Source: Acidimicrobiia bacterium
Lineage (GTDB): Bacteria > Actinomycetota > Acidimicrobiia > Spongiisociales > ZC4RG35
Assembly: GCA_029865445.1 (NCBI GenBank)
Contig: JAOUGY010000020.1
Coordinates: forward strand, 1-20,878
DNA: 20,878 nucleotides
Direction of reading: 5' to 3'
The notes under the pieces were generated by a model. It ran no database searches and was not told where the DNA came from. It worked only from the letters and a program-made list of their open reading frames with translations. Positions 6,487-12,728 of the stretch are shown here, piece by piece; position 1 is the stretch's first letter, and every line of letters starts with the position of its first letter. Made by a program: the position numbers and the translations under genes.

Positions 6487-6933
6487 TCAGGAACCGGCGA
6501 CGATGCGAACCGGTGGCTCGTCGGCGTCGTTGGGCCGGATGACGGCGTGGGTCTGAGCCACTCTCGCCGCCCGCTGCTGCTTCACCTGGAGCAGCAGCGC
6601 CACGTATGCCGCGATGAGCGCATCGACGAGTAGGTGGGCGACGAGCCACCACACCGAGGACGTGCTGAACGCCAGCACCAACAGGGCGGCGGCGACCGCC
6701 CCGAGGGCGAGCAGCGTGTTGCGCCGCCGGGTGCGGATCGAATCACGCGTCGACAGGCGCCCGGTGTTGTAGCTCCGGCGCTGGACATCGGCCATGACGT
6801 GGGTCCACCGGTCGAACTCCTCGGTGGAGTTCAACGGCGCGTTCCGGCGTCGACCGAAGAATGTGGGGAAGAGATAGATGCCCCAGATGGTGAGGATCAC
6901 CAGGGCAGCGATCAGAAGTGGCGCGTCAGCCAT
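6487..6933 (-). CDS. sepX: SepX/GlpR-like actinobacterial division membrane protein
   Basis: This 148-residue protein has one N-terminal helix (5-26, LIAALVILTIWGIYLFPTFFGRRR) followed by a charged stretch and two more helices (about 73-90 and 95-116). The N-terminal helix with a W-x-x-Y-L-x-P ending followed by an Arg cluster is the pattern of SepX (Streptomyces) and GlpR (Corynebacterium), membrane proteins linked to FtsZ and to the gephyrin-like protein Glp. The gene lies downstream of galU-moeA/glp-moaC, close to the galU-moeA1-rimJ-Rv0996 order of mycobacteria, which strengthens the call. It is short for the family as I recall it. It probably has its own promoter (7049-7078). The assignment is by pattern plus synteny, so moderate. 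Confidence 0.62.
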   Translation of the reverse strand: MADAPLLIAALVILTIWGIYLFPTFFGRRRNAPLNSTEEFDRWTHVMADVQRRSYNTGRLSTRDSIRTRRRNTLLALGAVAAALLVLAFSTSSVWWLVAHLLVDALIAAYVALLLQVKQQRAARVAQTHAVIRPNDADEPPVRIVAGS

Positions 6934-7048
6934 GGCTCATGCACTCCGCCTCGACCTGTTCATGTTCAACTCGTGTACTCGCTGAGTGGTTCTAGGGGGG
7001 TGTCCCACCCATCAACATCACGTGACCAGTGCTTCACATGACCGGAGC

Positions 7049-7078
7049 AGATTAACCCAATGTTTGCCTGCGCGACAA
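7049..7078 (-). promoter_or_regulatory. Promoter of the SepX-like gene with overlapping direct repeats
   Basis: Minus-strand TTGTCG (7078-7073), an 18-nt spacer and TAATCT (7054-7049) predict a start near 7042 and a leader of about 110 nt. TCACRTGACC occurs twice just downstream (7018-7027 and 7034-7043, plus-strand sense), 16 nt apart, covering the predicted start site as a repressor operator would. Confidence 0.5.
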
Positions 7079-7090
7079 TCTTTCCGGGGT

Positions 7091-7564
7091 TCATGTTCGC
7101 CGCCAGGTCCCGGATCGTCCGCCGCTCTTTTCCAGGAGCCGGACCGATTCGATGGTGACACCCCGCTCTACACCCTTCACCATGTCGTACAGCGCCAGGG
7201 CCCCGGCTGCCACCGCCGTCATCGCCTCCATCTCCACGCCGGTACGCCCCACGGTGCGAGCGGTGACCTCGATCCGGGCACCGATCGGGTCCCTGTCGAC
7301 GATCACATCGATGCCGGTGAGCGAGATCGGATGGCACAACGGGACGAGATCGGGCGTCCGCTTGGCGCCCATGATGGCCGCCAACCGCACGGAAGCCAGG
7401 GCGTCACCTTTGGGCAGCTCGCCCGAGAACAGCCGGTCGGCAACGCCGGCCGACATGGACACGACGCCCTCCGCCACCGCCACTCGTTCCGTTTCGGGTT
7501 TGTCTCCGACGTCCACCATGTGGACGTCACCGGCCGGCGTCAGATGCGGGAACTCGTCCGTCAT
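7091..7564 (-). CDS. moaC: Cyclic pyranopterin monophosphate synthase MoaC
   Basis: This 157-residue MoaC converts the cyclic GTP product of MoaA to cPMP in molybdenum cofactor synthesis. Conserved features: HLxxxGDVHMVDVGDKPETER at the start, PKGDAL with catalytic Lys52, AAIMGAKRTPDLVPLCHPI with His78, GRTGVEMEAMTAV, and ALYDMVKGVERG with Asp127 and Lys130, ending LLEKSGGRSG. I place the start at ATG 7564 because it forms an ATGA overlap with the moeA stop; an upstream in-frame start inside moeA would add 12 non-conserved residues. It is the last gene of the plsY-galU-moeA-moaC operon. Confidence 0.97.
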   Translation of the reverse strand: MTDEFPHLTPAGDVHMVDVGDKPETERVAVAEGVVSMSAGVADRLFSGELPKGDALASVRLAAIMGAKRTPDLVPLCHPISLTGIDVIVDRDPIGARIEVTARTVGRTGVEMEAMTAVAAGALALYDMVKGVERGVTIESVRLLEKSGGRSGTWRRT

Positions 7565-8793
7565 CCCAACACATCCTCGTAGGTCCGAGTCTCGGACCAC
7601 CGGAACATCTCCAACTCGACGACGGAGCCTTCATCGACCGACCCCGTCCCCACCGGGACGACGGCGAAGCCGTTGGCGTTGGCCGCCGCAGAGAGCACGT
7701 TCGAAGACTGCCCCCCGGCACTCGCGGCCACCCAGCGGCCGTCCTGCTCGGTCACGTTCATGCGGAGGAACACGGTTTTCTCGGGATCGGTGTGCACGTC
7801 ATGGGCGAGCACACCCCGCAGACGGGGGCGGAACAGAAGCCGGCTCCCCATCATCGAAAGAAGCGCCGGGCGGGCGAACTGTTCGAACGCCACGAGCACG
7901 CTCACCGGGTTCCCCGGCAGGCCGAACAGCGGCGTCGAGCGGATCTGGCCGAAGGCGAAAGGTTTCGCCGGCTGCATCGCCACCCGCCACAGCTCGATGT
8001 CGCCGAGTTCGGTGAGCACAGCCTTCACGAGGTCGTACTCGCCCATCGACACCCCACCTGATGTCATCACGACGTCGCACTCCTCGGCGGCCCGAAGCAA
8101 CGTCGACCGCAACAGTGTCGCGTCGTCGACGACTATGCCGTAGTCGTGGACCTCGGCCCCCAGCTCCGAGAGCAGACCTGTCAGGAGTGGCCGGTTCGCA
8201 TCGCGGATCTGACCCGGTGCCAATCGCGGACTCTCCGGTGCGAGGACCTCGTCGCCCGTCGACATCACGGCGACCCGCGGACGCCGGAACACGGTGGGTT
8301 CGGCCACTCCGATGGCAGCCAGCACACCGAGATGGGCCGGCGTCAACCGCGTGCCGGTATCGAACACGAGATCACCGGACCGGACATCCCCACCGGCCTC
8401 TCGAACCGACGTCCCCGGCTCGGTGACCGCCATGATCCGAACGGCCCCGTCGCCCGGTTCGGTGTCCTCCACCTTCACGATGGTGTCGGCGCCTGGCGGT
8501 ATCGGCGCGCCGGTCATGATCTTCACCGCGGTGCCGGGCTCCACGGTGGCAGTACCGACGTGCCCGGCGGCGACGTCCTCCAAGACCCGGAGGACGGTGG
8601 GCACCGCCGCGACGTCGGCTCCCTTCACGGCATAACCGTCCATGGCCGAGTTGGGAAAAGGCGGCACATCCTGGGTGGCGATCACGTCATCCGCCAGGAC
8701 CAGTCCCACGCTGCTCCATACAGGCACCCGGCCCGGGGGCAGGCGGCCGACCGTAGCCAGCACCTGCCGCTGGGCCTCCGCGAGCGGCTTCAC
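7561..8793 (-). CDS. moeA: MoeA/gephyrin-like protein (Glp)
   Basis: This 410-residue protein has the four-domain MoeA layout: PPFPNSAMDGYAVKG near residue 41, IMTGAPIPPGADTIVKVED, VAVMSTGDEV followed by IRDANRPLL, VMTSGGVSMGEYDLV, MQPAKPFAFG and LFGLPGNPVSVLVAFEQF. MoeA inserts molybdate into molybdopterin. Actinobacterial paralogues encoded beside galU and a SepX/GlpR gene (Glp, mycobacterial MoeA1) bind FtsZ and act in division instead. Here both readings are open: the active-site motifs are intact and moaC follows, but the galU and SepX-like neighbours match the Glp locus. The start is GTG at 8793, overlapping the galU stop as GTGA. The C-terminal domain IV is present. Confidence 0.93.
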   Translation of the reverse strand: MKPLAEAQRQVLATVGRLPPGRVPVWSSVGLVLADDVIATQDVPPFPNSAMDGYAVKGADVAAVPTVLRVLEDVAAGHVGTATVEPGTAVKIMTGAPIPPGADTIVKVEDTEPGDGAVRIMAVTEPGTSVREAGGDVRSGDLVFDTGTRLTPAHLGVLAAIGVAEPTVFRRPRVAVMSTGDEVLAPESPRLAPGQIRDANRPLLTGLLSELGAEVHDYGIVVDDATLLRSTLLRAAEECDVVMTSGGVSMGEYDLVKAVLTELGDIELWRVAMQPAKPFAFGQIRSTPLFGLPGNPVSVLVAFEQFARPALLSMMGSRLLFRPRLRGVLAHDVHTDPEKTVFLRMNVTEQDGRWVAASAGGQSSNVLSAAANANGFAVVPVGTGSVDEGSVVELEMFRWSETRTYEDVLG

Positions 8794-9611
8794 GATCCGA
8801 GGCGATCCCGCAACTGGGACTCGAAGGCGTAGCCGAACTTGGCAAGCCCCAGTTCCACCGAGGCCTCGAGGAGCCCCAGCGGATTCCCGACGTCGAGTAG
8901 GTCGGAGTCGGCGATCGAGCCCCGCAGACGTCCGCGCTTGCCCAACTCATCGATGGCATCCGTGAGCTGGATCTCTCCGCCGTGGCCGGGCTTGACTCCG
9001 TCGAGGATGTCGAACACCTCCGGAGTGAACAGATACCGGCCGATCAGACCCAGCCGGGACGGGGCCCGCTCCACCCCCGGCTTCTCGACGGCACCCGCCA
9101 ACTCCAGCGGTTCGTCGTGCTCGCCACCCGCGGGGATCACGACACCGTACTTCGACAGGTACTCGTCGGAGAGTCGCCGCAGGCACATCACGGAGGTCTT
9201 GCCTTCGTCGGAACTGTCGACCAGCGCCGGAAGCACGTCCTTCCCCGGCCGGACGATGTTGTCGGCCAGCAGGCAGAAGAAGGGGCGGTCACGGACCACC
9301 TCCCGAGCCTCGTACACGGCGTGGCCGAGCCCGAGCGCCTCCTCCTGCACCACCGGGCGGATCCGGACGTGTTCGATGCCTGGGAGCCTGTTCTCCACGA
9401 GGAAGTGCTGTTGGATGAGATGGCCGACGTCGAGATCGACGACGAGCACGGCCTCGGTGGCACCGGCGCGGGCCGCCTCCTCGACGGCGTACTGAATCGC
9501 CGGGCGGTCGACCACCGTCAACAAAGCCTTCGGGACCACCCGCGTCGCCGGACGCATTCTCGTTCCCCGACCCGCCGCCGGGATCACAGCCACCTCGATG
9601 CGCTGACTCAT
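8790..9611 (-). CDS. galU: UTP-glucose-1-phosphate uridylyltransferase GalU
   Basis: This 273-residue nucleotidyltransferase makes UDP-glucose from UTP and glucose-1-phosphate. It shows VAVIPAAGRGTRMRPATRVVPKALLTVVDRPAIQYAVEEA (nucleotide-binding loop and Lys), QEEALGLGHAVYEA, FFCLLADNIV (metal-site region), a YGVV...AVEKP segment and GRYLFTPEVFDIL...GGEIQLTDAI. It differs slightly from textbook GalU (PKALL for PKEML, LADN where many have an LxDD/LPDV form), so a related sugar-nucleotide specificity cannot be excluded. The ATG at 9611 overlaps the plsY stop. The frame stays open upstream through plsY, but that extension is not coding. UDP-glucose feeds cell-wall and polysaccharide synthesis, fitting the division-linked neighbours. 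Confidence 0.93.
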   Translation of the reverse strand: MSQRIEVAVIPAAGRGTRMRPATRVVPKALLTVVDRPAIQYAVEEAARAGATEAVLVVDLDVGHLIQQHFLVENRLPGIEHVRIRPVVQEEALGLGHAVYEAREVVRDRPFFCLLADNIVRPGKDVLPALVDSSDEGKTSVMCLRRLSDEYLSKYGVVIPAGGEHDEPLELAGAVEKPGVERAPSRLGLIGRYLFTPEVFDILDGVKPGHGGEIQLTDAIDELGKRGRLRGSIADSDLLDVGNPLGLLEASVELGLAKFGYAFESQLRDRLGS

Positions 9612-10204
9612 GTGGGGACTTTCTGTTCGGAACCACTGATCATCCGTCTTATGTTCGGCGCGTGACGCACCACGATCAAGGCGAGCATTCCGCCGAGCCA
9701 CGCCAGGGCCGCACCGCGCGTTCCCTGCCAGAACGCCAGCGGCACCGTCGCTACCACCGCCACCAGTGATGCGATCGATGCGACCTTGAACACCTTCGCC
9801 ACCAATGTCCACAGCGCCGCCAGGATGAATCCGACGACGGGCACCGTGAACACAATGACGCCCGCGGCAGTGGCGACGCCCTTGCCTCCTTTGAAGCGGT
9901 GGAAGATCGGGAAACAGTGCCCTGCAACGGCGAGGAAGCCGGCGGCGAAGGCTATCGGCTGATTGGCGGGATCCCCGGCTCCCCCGGCGAGCCAGCCGAT
10001 GGCCGCGGCGATCACACCCTTCAGAGCATCGCCGAGGAAGACCATCGCTGCGGGGCCGCGTCCCAGCGTCCGCAACACATTGGAAGCTCCGGGATTGCCG
10101 CTTCCCACCGAGTGGATGTCCACGCCGTGGGCGCGGGCCACGACGACCGCGAAGTCGAGGCTTCCGATGAAGTACGCGCCGATCAGCGCCAGCCAGGTGG
10201 GCAT
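9608..10204 (-). CDS. plsY: Glycerol-3-phosphate acyltransferase PlsY
   Basis: This 198-residue integral membrane enzyme transfers the acyl group from acyl-phosphate to glycerol-3-phosphate, the first step of phospholipid synthesis. Family motifs are all present: GSLDFAVVVAR, VDIHSVGSGNPGASNVLRTLGR, GDALKG, AGHCFPIFHRFKGGKGVATAAGV and the late RHAPNIRRMISGSEQKVP. Several hydrophobic helices span the protein. It is first in the overlapping operon plsY-galU-moeA-moaC. The ATG at 10204 has TAATCT 7 nt upstream, a leaderless-type arrangement. The plsY-galU pairing puts lipid and UDP-glucose supply under one promoter. Confidence 0.97.
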   Translation of the reverse strand: MPTWLALIGAYFIGSLDFAVVVARAHGVDIHSVGSGNPGASNVLRTLGRGPAAMVFLGDALKGVIAAAIGWLAGGAGDPANQPIAFAAGFLAVAGHCFPIFHRFKGGKGVATAAGVIVFTVPVVGFILAALWTLVAKVFKVASIASLVAVVATVPLAFWQGTRGAALAWLGGMLALIVVRHAPNIRRMISGSEQKVPT

Positions 10205-10211
10205 CGGCCAC

Positions 10212-10217
10212 AGATTA
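10212..10217 (-). promoter_or_regulatory. -10 hexamer of the plsY operon, leaderless type
   Basis: TAATCT on the minus strand is 7 nt before the plsY ATG. No recognisable -35 is seen. Confidence 0.6.
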
Positions 10218-10254
10218 CCCCTTCACCCCACCTCACCTCCCCCGAGGCGTTCTC

Positions 10255-10291
10255 ACGCACGAAAGGCAGCACATTGCTGCGTTTCGTGCGT
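10255..10291. repeat. Large inverted repeat in the plsY-fmdB divergent promoter region
   Basis: ACGCACGAAA at 10255-10264 pairs with TTTCGTGCGT at 10282-10291, then a G/G mismatch, then GCAGC/GCTGC around a 5-nt ACATT loop: 15 pairs in a 37-nt element. It lies between the plsY start (10204) and the fmdB promoter (10364), with no U-run on either side, so an operator or transcribed structure is more likely than a terminator. Confidence 0.7.
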
Positions 10292-10363
10292 CAAAATCGG
10301 GTTCAGGGGTGGGAGGGTGTGGATCCGCCCCGGTGGGGCACTTTCGGGAATAGGCACTGCGGG

Positions 10364-10369
10364 TACAAT
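10364..10369 (+). promoter_or_regulatory. -10 hexamer of the FmdB-type gene
   Basis: TACAAT lies 32 nt before the ATG at 10402. A leader of about 25 nt would include the AAAAGG ribosome binding site at 10389-10394. Confidence 0.55.
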
Positions 10370-10401
10370 CGTTGTGTCCCACACCCCCAAAAGGTCCACG
10401 C

Positions 10402-10698
10402 ATGCCCACATACGAATACCTCTGCAAGAAGTGCGGCGAGCAGTTCGAAGTGTTCCAGTCGTTCTCGGCCAAGTCGCTCAAGAAACACGACACCTGCGGT
10501 GGCGAAGTCCAGAAGGTCTTCCACGCCAGCGGAATCGTCTTCAAGGGATCCGGCTTCTACGTCACCGATTCCAAAGGCACGAAGCGTGCATCCACGCCGA
10601 GCTCGGACTCGTCGTCGAGCTCGGAGGCGTCGTCGAGCTCCAGCTCCAGCTCGAGCTCGAGCTCGACTTCCGACTCGGGTTCCAGTTCCAGCGACTGA
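10402..10698 (+). CDS. FmdB-family zinc-ribbon protein with poly-Ser tail
   Basis: Residues 1-56 are a typical FmdB/CxxC_CxxC_SSSS regulatory-type domain: MPTYEYLCKKCGEQFEVFQSF, then FHASGIVFKGSGFYVTD. The second zinc knuckle, usually CPxCG, here reads HDTCG, so the ligand set would be Cys, Cys, His, Cys. Residues 63-98 are almost entirely Ser with a few Asp, Glu and Thr, a known feature of actinobacterial members. The ATG at 10402 has AAAAGG 7 nt upstream and begins the conserved MPTYEY; an in-frame ATG 30 nt earlier adds a non-conserved leader. Function is uncertain (named from an amidase-operon regulator). It converges on the DUF3152 gene with 2 nt between stops. Confidence 0.92.
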   Translation: MPTYEYLCKKCGEQFEVFQSFSAKSLKKHDTCGGEVQKVFHASGIVFKGSGFYVTDSKGTKRASTPSSDSSSSSEASSSSSSSSSSSSTSDSGSSSSD

Positions 10699-10700
10699 CC

Positions 10701-11378
10701 TCACCGCTCCGCAGGAGTGGGCCATCCGTTCGGTTCGCAGGCACCCGTGGTCTTCGTCTGTTGCATCATGATGGGGGCGGGTTCCCCGGCGGCCGGGCAG
10801 TCACGGTGACCGTGGTCGAAGCCATGACCCACCTCGTGGTTGATCATGTACGTCCGGTACTCCGCCAGCTTGCCCTCGAAATCGGTGGCGCCGTTCTCCC
10901 ACCGCCAGACATTGAGCATCGCCCGCCGGCCGTCCCAACACGAGAAGATCCCCCCGGTGCGGAGCGGCAGACAGTACCGATCCACGGTGGACGGTGAAGC
11001 AAGTGTGACACGCAGGTCCACGGAGCCATCATCGACCCGCTGGACGCCGAAGGCCCCGGATCCGATCCAACTTCGTTCATCCGAGAGAGTGAGTTCCACC
11101 ACCCGAGCGAAACAGTCGGGATCGACAGGCAGACCGCGCTCGACTTCCACCACATAACGAACCACCCGCTCTGCATCACCGGCGACAACTCCCGTACCGG
11201 GAACGACGTCCAGTTCCCCCGTGGGACGGGTGGGCCGGCGCTCGCTGAGACAGTCGGATCCGAGGCCGATCCCGCCATCTTCGATCAGCAGGAGCGGCAG
11301 ATACTCACCCTGACCCAGCTCCGCTCGAGCCGGAACGGCGAGGCACGCCAGCACTGCCAGAACGATCGCGAATCTCAC
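10701..11378 (-). CDS. DUF3152-family secreted zinc metallopeptidase
   Basis: This 225-residue protein has a Sec signal peptide (1-19, ending PARA) and the DUF3152 domain: RYVVEVERGLPVDPDCFARVVELTLSDERSWIG (74-106), SCWDGRRAMLNVWRW, then NHEVGHGFDHGHRDC (180-194) and APIMMQQTKTTGACEPNGWP. The zinc site is the metzincin pattern HExxHxxGxxH with His181, Glu182, His185 and His191, but the usual Gly at position 188 is Asp. This actinobacterial family is uncharacterised. The start is GTG at 11378, supported by TACCCT 7 nt upstream. The domain is nearly full length without the disordered N-terminal region of many mycobacterial members. Confidence 0.92.
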   Translation of the reverse strand: MRFAIVLAVLACLAVPARAELGQGEYLPLLLIEDGGIGLGSDCLSERRPTRPTGELDVVPGTGVVAGDAERVVRYVVEVERGLPVDPDCFARVVELTLSDERSWIGSGAFGVQRVDDGSVDLRVTLASPSTVDRYCLPLRTGGIFSCWDGRRAMLNVWRWENGATDFEGKLAEYRTYMINHEVGHGFDHGHRDCPAAGEPAPIMMQQTKTTGACEPNGWPTPAER

Positions 11379-11385
11379 GGCAGGG

Positions 11386-11391
11386 AGGGTA
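11386..11391 (-). promoter_or_regulatory. -10 hexamer of the DUF3152 gene, leaderless type
   Basis: TACCCT on the minus strand is 7 nt before the GTG at 11378. It lies 40 nt from the oppositely oriented -10 of the SAF gene, so the two divergent promoters share one short region. Confidence 0.5.
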
Positions 11392-11431
11392 CCGACGATG
11401 CAAGGGGCTTTACGTCACCGGGCCGGGTCCG

Positions 11432-11437
11432 TACGTT
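11432..11437 (+). promoter_or_regulatory. -10 hexamer of the SAF-domain gene, leaderless type
   Basis: TACGTT is followed by 7 nt and then the GTG at 11445. This fixes the GTG as the likely start in a region with no ribosome binding site. Confidence 0.5.
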
Positions 11438-11444
11438 CGGACCG

Positions 11445-11957
11445 GTGTTCCTGTTGGGCCGACCCCTCGTTCTCCGCTGGACCCTGGCGGTTGTCTTGGT
11501 GCTCGCAGCCATCTACGTCGACCTGCGACCGCCCTCCACCGTCGACCACCCGTACGCTGCTTTCGACCTGGACGCCGGCGACGCCATCGACCGGTCGTCG
11601 GTCCTGTGGCGGAGCGTCCCGAAGGGTCTCTTCGAGCCCGTCGACCTTCCGGCCTCCGCCGGCAGGCAGATCAACCGCGGTCAGCCGATCCTCATGGCCG
11701 ACATCGACACGCGAAACGTGGATGTTCCCGACGGGTGGTTGGTGGTAGAGGTTCCGGTTCCCCAAGGATCGGTCTCCGGCGGCGCAGTCGTGGCGATCGT
11801 TGCTCATTTCGACGCCGAGCCGGTGAGCCACCCAGGCGTGATCGTGTCGACCCAGGATGACCGGTGTTCGTGTGCGTTCCCGACAGATGCGGCGGCCGAG
11901 ATCGCCATCGCCCTCACCGAGAATCGCGTGCAGATCCTCCTCGGCTCATCCGAGTAG
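11445..11957 (+). CDS. Membrane-anchored SAF-domain protein (CpaB/FlgA-like fold)
   Basis: This 170-residue protein has an N-terminal membrane helix (about 10-25) and then residues 40-87, DLDAGDAIDRSSVLWRSVPKGLFEP...GRQINRGQPILMADID, which match the SAF domain seen in pilus protein CpaB/RcpC and flagellar FlgA. The remaining 80 residues form a beta-rich segment with a CSC motif (around 143-145). No pilus genes lie nearby, so its partner is unknown. The start is GTG. The 3' end overlaps the convergent membrane-protein gene by 12 nt, so both mRNAs share antisense ends. Confidence 0.72.
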   Translation: MFLLGRPLVLRWTLAVVLVLAAIYVDLRPPSTVDHPYAAFDLDAGDAIDRSSVLWRSVPKGLFEPVDLPASAGRQINRGQPILMADIDTRNVDVPDGWLVVEVPVPQGSVSGGAVVAIVAHFDAEPVSHPGVIVSTQDDRCSCAFPTDAAAEIAIALTENRVQILLGSSE

Positions 11958-12683
11958 TCGCCGCAAGGACAACAGGCCACCGGTCATCGCCGGGCGGCCG
12001 TACAGGGCGACGATGTACAAGCCAGACTCGATCGGCAGGCTGGTGACACCCAGCTCCGCCAGGGCGAGGTCGTCGGCGCGAGCCGCCCTCACGTCTGCCA
12101 GAGCTTGTTGCCCGGTTTCGGTGAGCCGCGACCGTCCCGAGACGGCGGTGAGAACGACGATGACGCCCACCAGCGGGACGATCGCGAGAAATCCGGTGGG
12201 GGTGCCCTGTTCCACGGACAGCATCACCGCGGTGGCGATCCCCGCCGCAATGATCGAGGCACCCACCGCAGGTGCCAAGGCCAGCAGCGACAAACCGGGA
12301 GGCACGACGAGTCCCGACAGCCTGTCGGCGACGCCGGCTGCGGCTTCGCGGGCAGCACCGAGCGGGAATCCTGGAGTCCGGCCTTCGGGTGGGATTGTGG
12401 CCACGAGGGCCTTCTCTACCGGTGCGAGTTCCACGGCCCTGTTCGGGGCCGACACCAGGGCGAGCGATCCGGCCGCAGATCGAACATCGACGAGACCGGC
12501 CCAGACGAGGTAGGACAGCGCCACTTCTGCGACGCGAGACGGTCCACCGGCGAGGTAGGCGACCTGATAGAACTCGAGTTCCTCGGGCGGGCTCGAGCCG
12601 CGGCTCACCCGCCCATGCAAGATCGCCGACGCCACCACTCCGATGGCGATGAGCACCAATAGGCCTGATGTCACACCTGTCAT
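11946..12683 (-). CDS. TIGR04222-type membrane protein
   Basis: This 245-residue protein has an N-terminal helix (5-22), the signature ELEFYQVAYLAGGPSRVAEVALSYLVWAGLVDV (35-67) of the TIGR04222 domain, and a second hydrophobic pair at about 125-150 and 160-182. The LAGGPxR...A...L...G motif is a small helical module found in many actinobacterial membrane proteins of unknown role. The C-terminal 60 residues contain a helical LTETGQQALADVRAARADDLALAELG segment. The ATG at 12683 sits about 10 nt after a GGGGAG ribosome binding site, with TACCCT at 12710-12705 as a candidate -10, so this gene has a short leader unlike several neighbours. Confidence 0.8.
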   Translation of the reverse strand: MTGVTSGLLVLIAIGVVASAILHGRVSRGSSPPEELEFYQVAYLAGGPSRVAEVALSYLVWAGLVDVRSAAGSLALVSAPNRAVELAPVEKALVATIPPEGRTPGFPLGAAREAAAGVADRLSGLVVPPGLSLLALAPAVGASIIAAGIATAVMLSVEQGTPTGFLAIVPLVGVIVVLTAVSGRSRLTETGQQALADVRAARADDLALAELGVTSLPIESGLYIVALYGRPAMTGGLLSLRRLLG

Positions 12684-12704
12684 GGATTCCGACTCCCCGG
12701 CGTC

Positions 12705-12710
12705 AGGGTA
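12705..12710 (-). promoter_or_regulatory. Candidate -10 hexamer of the TIGR04222 gene
   Basis: TACCCT on the minus strand is 21 nt before the ATG at 12683 and leaves room for a short leader with GGGGAG. Confidence 0.4.
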
Positions 12711-12728
12711 GACCGGATGCCGGACCTG

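Noticed and set aside
9612..10211. N-terminal extension of galU by about 200 codons
   Set aside because: The frame is open only because it runs through plsY; the extension is low-complexity Arg/Gly-rich and the GalU fold starts at the ATG at 9611, which overlaps the plsY stop.
10600..10695. Repetitive tcg/agc tract as a possible DNA repeat or CRISPR-like element
   Set aside because: It is in frame with the FmdB-type gene and encodes its Ser-rich tail with mixed codons; there are no spaced identical repeats.
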